DNA of 32,216 nt from LMDS01 sp039930465 (GCA_039930465.1 JBDTTU010000048.1:1-32216); one strand, 5' to 3'; counted from the stretch's first letter, positions 9,207 to 17,606 are shown. The notes: generated by a model not told the origin, from the letters alone. A program made the numbers and translations.

Positions 9207-11326
9207 GCTTCGTTCGCGTCGGTGTGGCGTTGTCGCTGGCCGTTTGCGCGGCGGCGGCGCAGGCGCTTCCAACCTTCGCCGAAGTGAAGGCGGCGCACCG
9301 GCCTTCCGACATCACGCTGCTCGACCGCCACGGCGTTCCGGTGCAGACCCTGCGCGTCGACAAGACCGTGCGGCGCTTGCCCTGGGTGGCGCTGGCCGAC
9401 ATGTCGCCTGCCTTGCTGCAAGCCATCGTGCTCAGCGAAGACCGGCGTTTCTACGAACACAGCGGCGTCGACTGGAGCGCGGTGGCGCGCAGCGCCTGGG
9501 GCAACCTCTGGAACCAGAAGACCCGTGGCGCTTCGACGCTGACGATGCAGCTCGCCGGGCTGATCGACGACGGCTTGGCGCGCCCGGCGGGCGGCCGCAG
9601 CGTGGTGCAGAAGATCGGCCAGGCGCTCACGGCCACGCAGCTCGAGACACGCTGGAAAAAGAGCGAGGTGCTCGAGGCTTACCTGAACTCGGTGCCATTC
9701 CGTGGCGAGATCGTCGGTATCGACGCGCTCGCGCACACCTTGTTCGGCAAACACCCGAGCGGCCTCGACGCGCAAGAGGCCGCGCTCGCCGCAGCGCTGG
9801 TGCGCGGGCCGAACGCGCCTGCGGCGACTGTCGCGCAGCGTGCGTGTGGTGTGTTGCAACTTCAAGCGGCGAGCTGCACCGGCGTGATCGGCTTGACCGA
9901 AACCGCCTTGGTCAGGCGCGGTGGCATGCCGCTCGGCGAACAACTGGCGCCGCACTTCGCGCGCCAGGTGGTCGTGGCCGATGGCGCGGCGAATCAGCGC
10001 AGCACGCTCGACGCCGGCCTGCAGCGCGTGGCGGTCGCGGCGCTGCGCCGACAGCTCGCCGAGCTCGCAGGCCGCAACGTCGAAGACGGCGCGATCGTGG
10101 TGCTCGACAACCGCAGCGGCGAGGTGCTCGCGTGGGTCGGCTCCAGCGGCGACTTGTCGGGCGCAGCCCAGGTCGACGGCGTGCTCGCGCGGCGCCAGCC
10201 CGGCTCCACGCTCAAGCCTTTTGTCTACGAACTCGCGTTCGAGAAGCGGCTCATCACACCGGCCAGCCTGCTCGACGATTCGGCCGCGCAGATCGCAACG
10301 GCGAGCGGCCTGTACCTGCCGCAGAACTATGACCGTGACTTCAAGGGTTGGGTCAGCGCCCGCACCGCACTCGGCGCCAGCCTGAACGTGCCGGCGGTGC
10401 GCGTGGGCGCGATGCTCGGGCCCGATGCGCTGGTGCAGCGGCTCAACGCGTTCGGGCTCGCGTTGCCACAAAGTGGCGGCTATTACGGCAACGCGCTCGC
10501 GCTCGGGGGCGCCGACGTGACGCTGCTGGCGCTGACGAACGCGTACCGAGCGCTGGCCAACGGCGGCGTGTTCACGCCGGCGGCGCTGCGCGCATCGTCA
10601 TCACCCGAGTCACCGGCGCGTGTTGCCGACGCGGCCGCGGTGTACCTCGTGACGAACATCCTGGCCGACAACAACGCCCGGGTGCGCACGTTCGGCCAGA
10701 CCAGCCTGCTCGCGACGCGCGGCTTCGCCGCCGTGAAAACCGGCACCAGCAAAGACATGCGCGACAACTGGTGCATCGGGTTCACCGAGCGCTACACGGT
10801 CGGCGTGTGGGTGGGCAACGCGCGTGGCGACGCGATGCACGATGTGAGCGGCATCAGCGGCGCGGCGCCGGTGTGGCGCGCACTGGTCGAGCAACTGCAT
10901 CGCGGCCGGCCGTCGGCGTGGCCTGGTGTGCCGGCGGGGGTTGCGAATCAGCAGGTCGTGTTCGACGCGGCACGCGAGCCAGCGCGCGAAGAGGCTTTTA
11001 TCAGCGGCACCGAACAGGGCCGGCAAAGCGCCGGCACGCAAATGGCGCGGGCACAACGCTACGGCATCACGAGCCCGCGTGACGGCAGCCTTTTTGCGAT
11101 CGACCCCGACATTCCGCCGGCCGCGCAGCGCATCAGCTTCGAAGGCGAACATGGCGTGTGGGTGCTCGACGGCAAGCGCCTGGGCAGCGCGAAAGAGTGG
11201 TCGTGGGCGCCGTGGCCCGGCCGGCACGAATTGACGCTGGTGGCGCGCGACGGCCAGGCATTGCAGACGGTGCGTTTCGAAGTGCGCGGGGCCGAGGCTC
11301 GCCGCGCCAAGTCCGCCAAGCGCTGA
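9203..11326 (+). CDS. pbpC: Penicillin-binding protein 1C (bifunctional transglycosylase/transpeptidase)
   Basis: A 707-residue protein, somewhat shorter than E. coli PBP1C (770). An N-terminal hydrophobic segment (about 4-22) is followed by a GT51 transglycosylase domain with the catalytic Glu in SEDRRFYEH (E79) and GASTLTMQL (109-117). The penicillin-binding transpeptidase domain has S335-T-L-K338, SLN, and KTGT (512-515). A C-terminal BiPBP_C beta domain runs from about 617 (RYGITSPRDGSLFAIDPD). PBP1C builds and cross-links peptidoglycan at the outer face of the inner membrane; paired with an A2M it is thought to repair the wall after a breach while the A2M traps incoming proteases. The GTG start at 9203 overlaps the A2M stop, so the pair is translationally coupled. 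Confidence 0.95.
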   Translation: MSFVRVGVALSLAVCAAAAQALPTFAEVKAAHRPSDITLLDRHGVPVQTLRVDKTVRRLPWVALADMSPALLQAIVLSEDRRFYEHSGVDWSAVARSAWGNLWNQKTRGASTLTMQLAGLIDDGLARPAGGRSVVQKIGQALTATQLETRWKKSEVLEAYLNSVPFRGEIVGIDALAHTLFGKHPSGLDAQEAALAAALVRGPNAPAATVAQRACGVLQLQAASCTGVIGLTETALVRRGGMPLGEQLAPHFARQVVVADGAANQRSTLDAGLQRVAVAALRRQLAELAGRNVEDGAIVVLDNRSGEVLAWVGSSGDLSGAAQVDGVLARRQPGSTLKPFVYELAFEKRLITPASLLDDSAAQIATASGLYLPQNYDRDFKGWVSARTALGASLNVPAVRVGAMLGPDALVQRLNAFGLALPQSGGYYGNALALGGADVTLLALTNAYRALANGGVFTPAALRASSSPESPARVADAAAVYLVTNILADNNARVRTFGQTSLLATRGFAAVKTGTSKDMRDNWCIGFTERYTVGVWVGNARGDAMHDVSGISGAAPVWRALVEQLHRGRPSAWPGVPAGVANQQVVFDAAREPAREEAFISGTEQGRQSAGTQMARAQRYGITSPRDGSLFAIDPDIPPAAQRISFEGEHGVWVLDGKRLGSAKEWSWAPWPGRHELTLVARDGQALQTVRFEVRGAEARRAKSAKR

Positions 11327-11352
11327 GGCGGGCCGGCACCCGCCGGCTCGCC
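11327..11352. terminator. GC-rich hairpin between convergent pbpC and holin-like gene
   Basis: Arms GGCGGGCCGG (11327-11336) and CCGGCTCGCC (11343-11352) form a ten-pair stem with one G-U wobble and a six-base loop, directly after the pbpC stop and six bases short of the convergent gene's stop. There is no T-tract on either side, so termination strength is uncertain. Confidence 0.4.
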
Positions 11353-11357
11353 CGGCT

Positions 11358-11708
11358 TCAACGCGCGAAGAAGCGTTCCATCGCCGCGTCGATCACCATG
11401 CCGCACAGGCTGTAGAGCAGCGAGCCGATCAGCGCCGCGGCGAAACCGCTGACGTGAAAGCCGTCGAGCATCGACGCCGCGAAATAGAACATCAGCGCGT
11501 TGATGATGAACAGGAACAGGCCGAGCGTGAGCACCGTGACCGGCAAGGTCAGCAGCACCAGGACCGGTCGCAGCAGAGTGTTCAGCAGCCCCAGCACAAA
11601 GGCCGCGATCATGGCCGCGCCGAAGCTCGTGACGGCGACGCCGGGGTAAAGGTAAGCCACCAGCAGCAAAGCGGCGGCAAGCAACAACCAGCGAACGATG
11701 ATTTTCAT
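11358..11708 (-). CDS. Small four-helix membrane protein, phage holin family 4 (YvlD-like)
   Basis: A 116-residue, very hydrophobic protein with four predicted membrane segments: about residues 3-22 (IIVRWLLLAAALLLVAYLYP), 27-47, 52-78 and 84-110. The segments LLNTLLRPVLVLLTLPVTVL and LFLFIINALMFYFAASML match the conserved core of the PF04020-type family called phage holin family 4, or YvlD. Chromosomal members are not phage genes; their role is unclear, with some links to envelope stress. The start at 11708 (MKIIVRW) is preferred over an upstream ATG that would add 34 polar residues. It converges with pbpC and diverges from the iron cluster, with 167 bases to the tonB start. Confidence 0.8.
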   Translation of the reverse strand: MKIIVRWLLLAAALLLVAYLYPGVAVTSFGAAMIAAFVLGLLNTLLRPVLVLLTLPVTVLTLGLFLFIINALMFYFAASMLDGFHVSGFAAALIGSLLYSLCGMVIDAAMERFFAR

Positions 11709-11788
11709 GCCGCAAGAATAACGCGCAACGCGGGCGGCGCGGGCACGCGCCGCAGCGTCTGCGCCGAAACCCTGATTCGCATCGTGCG

Positions 11789-11817
11789 TTTCAACGCGAA
11801 TCATTCGCATTTATGTT
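11789..11817 (+). promoter_or_regulatory. Fur box overlapping the probable tonB-operon promoter
   Basis: The 19-base dyad at 11793-11811 reads AATGCGAATGATTCGCGTT on the minus strand. It matches the core Fur pattern TGATAATGATTATCA at 11 of 15 positions by hand alignment and is itself nearly perfectly symmetric. A possible promoter overlaps it: TTTCAA (11789-11794), then 17 bases, then TATGTT (11812-11817). This layout, with the repressor covering the -35/-10 spacer, is the usual one for Fur repression by Fe2+-Fur. A related partial element (GATTCGCATCGTGCG) lies just upstream at about 11774. Box by sight; promoter by inference. Confidence 0.7.
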
Positions 11818-11875
11818 AAATTTGGTGAAGCGCTTCGAGCTGGCCCACCGGCAGCGCGCATCAATCACCGTTGCC

Positions 11876-12628
11876 ATGAGCCCCCCCAGTGTCCCGTTGA
11901 CCCCTGTTGCTGCCGGCATCGCGCCGTCGGCGGCGATGCTGCGCCTGCCGCCGTTGCCACGACCGGGCGACGCTGCTGACGGCCTGTCGCCGAACCAGCG
12001 CCGATTGATGGTGGCGGCCATCCTCGCCGCGCACGTCGCCGGGGTGTGGGGGCTGCTGCAGGTGCAACAGGTGCGCGAAGCCGTGCGTGAAGCCGCGCCG
12101 ATGTTCGTCGACCTGATCGCGCCGGCCGCACCGCCAGCGCCGCCGCCGCCACCGCCGCCACCAGCACCTCAGCCGATCCTGAAGAAACCCTTGCCCGCCC
12201 CGGTGATCGCTGCTGCGCCGAGCCCGGCGCCGGCTGCCTTCGTGGTGGCGCCGCCGTCCGACCTGCCGCAGCCGCCGGCGCCGCCTGAGCCGGTGGCCGT
12301 GGTCGAAGCGCCGCCCGCTCCGCCGGCCCCGGCGCCCGCGCCGAAGATGATCCCGGCCTCGGCGATTCAATACCTCGTTCCACCCGAACCCGAATACCCG
12401 CGCCTGTCGCGGCGCAACGGCGAAGCCGGCACGGTGATCGTGCGTGCCTTCGCCGACGAGGCCGGTTTGCCGCACCAGGTGCAGGTCGAGCGCTCGTCGG
12501 GCTTCGTGCGCCTTGACGAAGCGGCCATGGCCGCGGTGCGCAAGACCCGTTTCAAACCCTACACCGAGAACGGCAAACCCGTGGCCGGTTGGGTTCGCAT
12601 GCCCTTTCCTTTCGAGCTGGAGAAGTAA
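11876..12628 (+). CDS. tonB: Energy transducer TonB
   Basis: A 250-residue protein: a 43-residue cytoplasmic N-terminus, one membrane helix (about 44-63, with H53 in the position of the conserved TonB helix histidine), a long Pro/Ala-rich spacer (about 82-158, including nine consecutive prolines), and the C-terminal TonB domain (about 168-250; PEPEYPRLSRRNGEAGTVIV, then VRKTRFKPYTENGKPV). TonB spans the periplasm and transmits the inner-membrane proton-motive force to outer-membrane receptors. An in-frame ATG at 11813 exists, but it lies inside the promoter/Fur region and has no ribosome-binding site, so the ATG at 11876 is preferred. It is the first gene of tonB-exbB-exbD-hemP-receptor. Confidence 0.9.
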   Translation: MSPPSVPLTPVAAGIAPSAAMLRLPPLPRPGDAADGLSPNQRRLMVAAILAAHVAGVWGLLQVQQVREAVREAAPMFVDLIAPAAPPAPPPPPPPPAPQPILKKPLPAPVIAAAPSPAPAAFVVAPPSDLPQPPAPPEPVAVVEAPPAPPAPAPAPKMIPASAIQYLVPPEPEYPRLSRRNGEAGTVIVRAFADEAGLPHQVQVERSSGFVRLDEAAMAAVRKTRFKPYTENGKPVAGWVRMPFPFELEK

Positions 12629-12631
12629 ATC

Positions 12632-13387
12632 GTGAACGCAGACGCAGCCAACCTCGGCTTCGGCCATTTCATCGCCCAGAGTGACGTGGTCGGCAAGACC
12701 TTGCTGGTGATCCTGATCTTGATGTCGATCGCCTCGTGGGCGATCATCGCGATCAAGGGCGCTTCGCTGCTGGCGCGCAAGAGCCGCAGCACCATCTTCC
12801 TGAACTTCTTCTGGAACGCGACGTCGCTCGACGCGGTGGCGGGCGAGATCAGCACCCACGGCGCACGCGACCCGTTCTCGCACCTCACCGCCCACGCCAT
12901 GCAGGCGCAGGCGCACCACGCCAAGTACGGCGCGGCCAAGCTCGAAGAAGCGGGCAGCTCGAGCGAGTTCGTCACGCGCACCATCAAGAAGGTGCTCGAC
13001 GAAGAAACCACGCGGCTCGAAAACGGCCTCGCGGTGCTGGCCACGGTCGGCGCCACCGCGCCGTTCGTCGGCCTGTTCGGCACGGTCTGGGGCGTGTACC
13101 ACGCGCTGGTGGCGATCGGCATGAGCGGCGCCGGCACGCTCGACAAGGTGGCCGGCCCGGTTGGCGAAGCTTTGATCATGACCGGCCTGGGCCTGGCGGT
13201 CGCGATCCCGGCGGTCATGGGCTACAACTGGCTCACCCGCAGCAACCGCGTGATGGCAGCGAAGCTCGACGCTTTCGCCTACGAGCTGCACACCTTCGTG
13301 TCGATGGGCCAGGCGCTCGGCCACGGTGCCGACGCGGCACCGGCCGCCAACGTGCGCGCCATGCCGGCGCGCCCGGCCACGGCCTGA
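12632..13387 (+). CDS. exbB: Biopolymer transport protein ExbB (MotA/TolQ/ExbB family)
   Basis: A 251-residue inner-membrane protein with the three-helix ExbB layout: helix 1 at about 21-43 (VGKTLLVILILMSIASWAII), a cytoplasmic loop, and helices 2 and 3 around NGLAVLATVGATAPFVGLFG and GEALIMTGLGLAVAIPAVMG. The last two segments carry the conserved Thr/Gly-rich proton-channel surface. ExbB pentamers surround ExbD and energise TonB. The GTG start at 12632 is 3 bases after the tonB stop, with GGAGAAG overlapping the end of tonB as ribosome-binding site. The last 25 residues are a disordered Ala/Pro tail. ExbB rather than TolQ because of the linkage to tonB. Confidence 0.93.
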   Translation: MNADAANLGFGHFIAQSDVVGKTLLVILILMSIASWAIIAIKGASLLARKSRSTIFLNFFWNATSLDAVAGEISTHGARDPFSHLTAHAMQAQAHHAKYGAAKLEEAGSSSEFVTRTIKKVLDEETTRLENGLAVLATVGATAPFVGLFGTVWGVYHALVAIGMSGAGTLDKVAGPVGEALIMTGLGLAVAIPAVMGYNWLTRSNRVMAAKLDAFAYELHTFVSMGQALGHGADAAPAANVRAMPARPATA

Positions 13388-13403
13388 AACGAGGGCAAGG
13401 ACC

Positions 13404-13826
13404 ATGGCCTTCGCCAGTTTCGATTCAAAGAGCGCGAGCGCGCCGATGTCAGACATCAACATGGTGCCGCTGATCGACGTGATGCTGGTGCTGCTCGTCA
13501 TCTTCATCATCACCGCACCGCTGCTCACGCAGGCCGTGAAGCTCGAGCTGCCCAAGGCAAGCTCGCAGGTCAACGACCTGCGCCCCGAGAAGATCGAGTT
13601 CGCGATCGACGCCGCCGGTGTGCTGTACTGGAACGGCGAGACCGTTTCGCGCGCCGAGGCCGGTCAGCGTTTCCTGCTCGAAGGCAAGAAACAGCCGCAG
13701 CCCGAAGTGCATTTGCGCGCAGACCAGGCCGTGGCCTATCGCTTTGTGGCACAAACCCTGGCCGACGCGTCGAAAGCCGGCTTGACCAAGGTCGGCTTCA
13801 TCAGCGAGCCCGAAGCAGCGCGCTGA
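13404..13826 (+). CDS. exbD: Biopolymer transport protein ExbD
   Basis: A 140-residue protein with a short cytoplasmic N-terminus, one membrane helix (about 21-42, MVPLIDVMLVLLVIFIITAP) bearing the essential proton-pathway aspartate D25, and a periplasmic domain (about 48-140) with the conserved LRADQAVAYRFVAQ and LTKVGFISEP segments. It works with ExbB as the proton channel that drives TonB. The ATG at 13404 is chosen over upstream codons because GAGGGCAAGG lies just before it and because ExbD starts about 20 residues before its helix. It is followed immediately by hemP. Confidence 0.93.
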   Translation: MAFASFDSKSASAPMSDINMVPLIDVMLVLLVIFIITAPLLTQAVKLELPKASSQVNDLRPEKIEFAIDAAGVLYWNGETVSRAEAGQRFLLEGKKQPQPEVHLRADQAVAYRFVAQTLADASKAGLTKVGFISEPEAAR

Positions 13827-14054
13827 ATGATGCGAGCCGGCGCGCCGAACCCGAAGGCCCTCGGCGTCGAAGAGACGCCCGGCTCGGTGCCGCCTGCGGC
13901 GGGCACGGCGCTGCGCGCACCGGTGCCGGCCGGCACCTTGAAGGTCACGAGCGAGAAGCTGTTCGCCGGTGCACTCGAAGTGCAGATCGATCACCACGGC
14001 GCGCTCTACCGCCTGAAAAAGACCTCGCTCGGGAAACTGATCCTGACCAAGTAA
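13827..14054 (+). CDS. hemP: Hemin uptake protein HemP
   Basis: A 75-residue protein whose last 38 residues match the HemP core (LKVTSEKLFAGALEVQIDHH, then YRLKKTSLGKLILTK; the terminal GKLILTK is diagnostic). The first 35 residues are a Pro/Ala-rich extension. HemP proteins occur in haem and siderophore clusters under Fur control; in Burkholderia, HemP/HmuP has been described as an activator of haem-receptor transcription. The ATG at 13827 follows the exbD stop with no gap; a second ATG at 13830 is equally possible. Here it lies between exbD and a catecholate-type receptor rather than beside a haem receptor, so it may act on this receptor gene. Confidence 0.85.
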   Translation: MMRAGAPNPKALGVEETPGSVPPAAGTALRAPVPAGTLKVTSEKLFAGALEVQIDHHGALYRLKKTSLGKLILTK

Positions 14055-14060
14055 AGCGTT

Positions 14061-14120
14061 CCCCCACACCACAACGCAAACACCGCACCAGCCCGCCCCC
14101 GCCAGCCCGTGCCCAACCCC
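14061..14120 (+). other. C-rich, G-poor leader between hemP and the receptor gene
   Basis: By hand count the 60 bases contain 37 C, 8 G, 14 A and 1 T, with no evident hairpin. Such unstructured C-rich RNA is the usual substrate of Rho (rut site). The segment could allow Rho-dependent control between hemP and the receptor. Composition is observed; the role is speculative. Confidence 0.3.
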
Positions 14121-14131
14121 AAGGAAACCAC

Positions 14132-16570
14132 GTGCTGCACAAACCCAGGAAACACCGCGCGAAACCCGGCCCGCAAGCCGCTTGCGCGACCGCACCAACC
14201 GCCCTGATCGCCCCGACTCCCCCTTCGCGCCTGCTGCCGCTGGGTGCGCTGGCGGCGGGCTTCGGCCTGTTCAACGTTGCGGCAACGGCGCAGACCGCGC
14301 CCGCGGCGCCGGCCGCTGCTGCGTCGGCACCAACGTCCGAGGCGACCTTGCCGGCGGTGCCGGTGAAAGCCAGGATCGAGACCGACGCGAACTCGGTGCG
14401 CGCCACCACGTCGACCATCGGCAAGGGCAACCAGGACCTGCGCGACATTCCGCAATCGGTGACGGTCGTGACCGAAAGGCTGATCGAAGACCGCCGCATC
14501 GACACGCTCAAAGAAGCGCTGCACAACACCGCCGGCGTGACCTTTCTGGCGGCCGAAGGCGGCGAAGAAGACATTCGACTGCGCGGCTTCTCGCTGGCCG
14601 CCAGCGGCGACATCTACGTCGACAGCCTGCGCGACCCGGCCTTCTACGAGCGCGACACCTTCAGCTTCGACCGCATCGAGCTGCTGCGCGGCTCGGCCTC
14701 GATGTTGTTCGGGCGCGGTTCGACCGGCGGTGTCGTCAACCAGGTGAGCAAGCAGGCTTTGCTGACGAACGTGAGCCAGGTCGACTTCACGCTCGGCAAT
14801 GGCGACTACATGCGCTTCAGCGGCGACTTCAACCTGAAGATGAGCGAGACCGCGGCGGCTCGCATCAACGTCATGAACACCAGCGCCAGCGGTGGTGGCG
14901 GCAACGACAAGCTCGACAAGCAGGGCCTGGCGGCCACCGTGCGCTGGGGCATCGGCACGAACGACGAGTTCCACCTGTCGGGTTATTACCTGCGCAACAA
15001 CAACGGCATCAACTACGGCCTGCCGTGGCTGCGCCAGCGTGGCGCCACGGTCGGCCCCAACGCCGATGGCGTGCTCGTCGCGCAGCAGGACACGTCGGCG
15101 GCCAACCCCGGGGGCCTGATCGAGGGCCTCGACCCGAAGAACTACTACGGCGCCGCGAGCGACTACAGCGCGGGTGGCGCGGCACTCGCGACCGTCGGCT
15201 GGACGCACCGCTTTGCCGATGGCGGCGAGTTGAAGTCGGCGATCCGCCAAGGTCGCTACGACCGCGACCAGCGCGCCGGAACGATCCGCTTCTTCACCAG
15301 CGGCACGACGGTCTTGGCGCCGGGTGCGCAAGGCCCGACCTACGTCACCGATTCGACCTTGTTCACGCGCGGCACGCAGAACAAGATCCAGAACATGAAC
15401 ACGACGTATGGCCAGAGCGACTACAGCAACAAGTTCAACTGGTTCGGCGTGAAGAACGAGGTCGTGACCGGCGTCGACGCGGCGCACGAGGTGTTCAAGG
15501 GCTTTGCGGCGGTGCTGCCCACCGGCGTCGTGCTCGACAAGAACACGCCGCGCACGAGCGTCGGCACGCCGAACGACGGCACCGGCTTCGTCGACGAGAG
15601 CCAGCGCATCCTGCGCCAGCAGGCCGGCTTCGACGCCAAGTCGCTCGGCCTCTACTTCCAGGACCTGGTGCAGATCGCGCCGAGCTGGAAGCTGCTCGGC
15701 GGCCTGCGCTGGGACTACTTCAAGGGCGACTACCAGACCTTCCAGACCAGCACCACGCCGACCCAGGCTGTGCCGACCCCGCCGCCCTTGGGCAGCGTGA
15801 CCGCCGATCGCGGGCGCTCCGACAGCCTCTTCAGCCACCGCTTCGGGGTGCTGTACCAGCCGACCGACACGCAGTCGTACCACTTCTCCTACGGCACCTC
15901 GTTCAACACCTCGGGCGACACTTACCAGTACGACCTGCCGGGCTCGAACACCGACCCGGAAGGCAGCCGCAACTTCGAACTCGGCGCCAAGCTCGACCTG
16001 TTCGAAGGCAAGATGAGCGCGCGCATGGCGCTATTCCACTCGACCAAGTTCAACGAGCGCAACCGCGACTCGCCCACGGGCACGCCGCTCGAAGCCTATG
16101 TGCTCTCGGGCAAGCGCCACACCGCGGGTGTCGAGCTCGACCTGGCCGGCCGGCTCACTTCCGCGTGGGAAGTGTTCGGTTCGTACGCCTGGATTCCGGT
16201 CGCGAAGATCGACGCCGGCCCGCCGAGCGGCGTGGCACTGTCGGGTGAACGTGTCGGCGACCGGCCTTCGCTCACGCCGCGCCACAGCGGCACGATCTGG
16301 ACGACCTACCAGGTGTTGCCCAGCGTGCGGCTTGGCGCCGGCCTGAACGCGCGCAGTTCGCAAACGCCGAACCGCAACCCCGTGGGCATCGTCGCGCCGA
16401 GCTTCGTCACCGGCGATCTGTTGGCCGAGTACACACTGAACGAAGCGGTCGGCTTCAAGTTCAACGTCAACAACGTGACGAATAAACTCTATGCCGATTC
16501 GCTCTACACCGGGCACTACATCCCGGGCCTGGGCCGCAAGATCCAGCTCACGATGACCGCGAGGTTCTAG
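14132..16570 (+). CDS. fiu: TonB-dependent catecholate siderophore receptor (Fiu-like)
   Basis: An 812-residue outer-membrane protein. A long basic signal region (about 1-53, cleavage near ATA-Q) precedes a TonB-box-like TLPAVPV (72-78). The plug domain (about 88-200) contains DIPQSVTVVTERLIEDRRID and the typical RIELLRGSASMLFGRGSTGG. A 22-strand barrel runs to the C-terminal phenylalanine (LTMTARF). It would bind and import ferric siderophores, energised by the TonB-ExbBD complex encoded upstream. The GTG start at 14132 has AAGGAAA about 5-6 bases upstream. The Fiu-like assignment rests on the family pattern and on the adjacent PiuC/YbiX gene, the same arrangement as fiu-ybiX in E. coli; the exact ligand cannot be read. 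Confidence 0.88.
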   Translation: MLHKPRKHRAKPGPQAACATAPTALIAPTPPSRLLPLGALAAGFGLFNVAATAQTAPAAPAAAASAPTSEATLPAVPVKARIETDANSVRATTSTIGKGNQDLRDIPQSVTVVTERLIEDRRIDTLKEALHNTAGVTFLAAEGGEEDIRLRGFSLAASGDIYVDSLRDPAFYERDTFSFDRIELLRGSASMLFGRGSTGGVVNQVSKQALLTNVSQVDFTLGNGDYMRFSGDFNLKMSETAAARINVMNTSASGGGGNDKLDKQGLAATVRWGIGTNDEFHLSGYYLRNNNGINYGLPWLRQRGATVGPNADGVLVAQQDTSAANPGGLIEGLDPKNYYGAASDYSAGGAALATVGWTHRFADGGELKSAIRQGRYDRDQRAGTIRFFTSGTTVLAPGAQGPTYVTDSTLFTRGTQNKIQNMNTTYGQSDYSNKFNWFGVKNEVVTGVDAAHEVFKGFAAVLPTGVVLDKNTPRTSVGTPNDGTGFVDESQRILRQQAGFDAKSLGLYFQDLVQIAPSWKLLGGLRWDYFKGDYQTFQTSTTPTQAVPTPPPLGSVTADRGRSDSLFSHRFGVLYQPTDTQSYHFSYGTSFNTSGDTYQYDLPGSNTDPEGSRNFELGAKLDLFEGKMSARMALFHSTKFNERNRDSPTGTPLEAYVLSGKRHTAGVELDLAGRLTSAWEVFGSYAWIPVAKIDAGPPSGVALSGERVGDRPSLTPRHSGTIWTTYQVLPSVRLGAGLNARSSQTPNRNPVGIVAPSFVTGDLLAEYTLNEAVGFKFNVNNVTNKLYADSLYTGHYIPGLGRKIQLTMTARF

Positions 16571-16578
16571 ACAAGCCG

Positions 16579-17268
16579 ATGCTGCTCCACGTCAAACAGG
16601 TTCTGACCGCCGATGAGTTGCGCGAAGCCCGCGCGATCCTGAAGCGGGCGACGTGGGGCGACGGGCGCGCGACCTCCGGGGTGCAGTCGGCGCAGGTCAA
16701 GAACAACGAGCAGTTGCCGCAGGACAGCGCCGAGACCAAGGCGCTGCAGCAGATCGTGCTCGGCGGCCTGAACCGGCACGCCACGTTCTTCTCTGCGGCG
16801 TTGCCCAGGCGGGTGTACCCGCCGCTGTTCAACCGCTACGGCGGGGTTGCCAACGCGTTCGGCAACCACGTCGACAACGCGGTGCGTTTCATTCCCGGAA
16901 CGCTCGGCGAGCGCGTGCGCACCGACATCAGCTGCACGCTCTTCCTGAACGAACCAGACGAGTACGACGGCGGCGAGCTGATCGTCGAAGACACCTTCGG
17001 CTCGCAGCGCATCAAGTTCGCTGCGGGCGACATGGTGCTCTACCCCGGTACCAGCGTGCACCGCGTCGAGCCGGTCACGCGCGGTTTTCGGATCGCGAGC
17101 TTCTTCTGGCTCGAGAGCATGGTGCGCAGCGACGAGCAGCGCCGCCTGCTGTTCGACATGGACTCTCATTTGATGCGCCTGCGCACCTCGGTCGGCGAAA
17201 CCGACCCGGCCGTGATCGGCCTGACCGGCACGTACCACAACCTGCTGCGCCTGTGGGCCGACGTCTGA
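16579..17268 (+). CDS. piuC: Fe(II)/2-oxoglutarate dioxygenase, PiuC/YbiX (PKHD-type hydroxylase)
   Basis: A 229-residue protein, standard length for PiuC/YbiX. The double-stranded beta-helix dioxygenase core carries the metal triad H97-x-D99 (NHVDNAVR) and H161 (GTSVHRVEPV), with the 2-oxoglutarate-binding R171 in TRGFRIASFFW. The family is soluble and iron-regulated and is usually encoded beside catecholate or piuA-type siderophore receptors; deletion is linked to changed sensitivity to siderophore-conjugated beta-lactams, but the substrate is unknown. The ATG at 16579 is 8 bases after the receptor stop, so the two are very probably co-transcribed and Fur-controlled. Confidence 0.92.
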   Translation: MLLHVKQVLTADELREARAILKRATWGDGRATSGVQSAQVKNNEQLPQDSAETKALQQIVLGGLNRHATFFSAALPRRVYPPLFNRYGGVANAFGNHVDNAVRFIPGTLGERVRTDISCTLFLNEPDEYDGGELIVEDTFGSQRIKFAAGDMVLYPGTSVHRVEPVTRGFRIASFFWLESMVRSDEQRRLLFDMDSHLMRLRTSVGETDPAVIGLTGTYHNLLRLWADV

Positions 17269-17323
17269 CGCCCGACGGCCTCTGGCTGCACACCTGTTCC
17301 CATCAACCCTCAAAGGACTTGCA

Positions 17324-17596
17324 ATGAAGCGCACCCTGATCGTCTGCACCGCCCTGTTTGCCTTCGCTACCGGCAGCGCCTTTGCGCAACACGCCGAAAA
17401 GTGCGAACCGATCCCGAAGGAAGAATGGAAGCCGCAGGCCGAACTCGAACGCAAGCTCACCGACCAGGGCTGGAAGATCAGCCGCGTGAAGATCACGAAC
17501 GGCTGCTACGAGGTCTACGGCCGCGACGAGAAGAACGGCAAGGTCGAGGTCTTCTTCCACCCGAAGACCTTCGAGCGCGTCACCGCGCCGAAGTGA
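17324..17596 (+). CDS. Small periplasmic PepSY-domain protein
   Basis: A 90-residue protein with a clear signal peptide (1-22, cleavage AFA-Q) and a single PepSY-like domain: an amphipathic helix (QAELERKLTDQGWKISRVKI) followed by strands ending YEVYGRDEKNGKVEVFFHP. Two cysteines, C27 and C61, could form a disulfide in the oxidising periplasm. The ATG at 17324 is preceded by AAAGGAC. Proteins of this type commonly precede a membrane b-type cytochrome, as here (stop at 17596, next start at 17607), and are thought to be regulatory or redox partners. It is 55 bases from piuC, so it may still belong to the iron operon. Confidence 0.75.
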   Translation: MKRTLIVCTALFAFATGSAFAQHAEKCEPIPKEEWKPQAELERKLTDQGWKISRVKITNGCYEVYGRDEKNGKVEVFFHPKTFERVTAPK

Positions 17597-17606
17597 CCGC
17601 GCTTCG

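Noticed and set aside
11358..11708. Possible prophage fragment because of the holin-family protein
   Set aside because: Chromosomal YvlD-type proteins carry this name; no other phage gene, integrase or attachment repeat is nearby.
11813..11875. Upstream ATG for tonB at 11813
   Set aside because: It lies directly at the Fur box and candidate -10 element and lacks a ribosome-binding site; 11876 is more plausible.
14006..15883. Minus-strand 625-codon open frame opposite the siderophore receptor
   Set aside because: Shadow of the receptor gene; product is Ala/Arg/Val-rich without recognisable domain or start signal.
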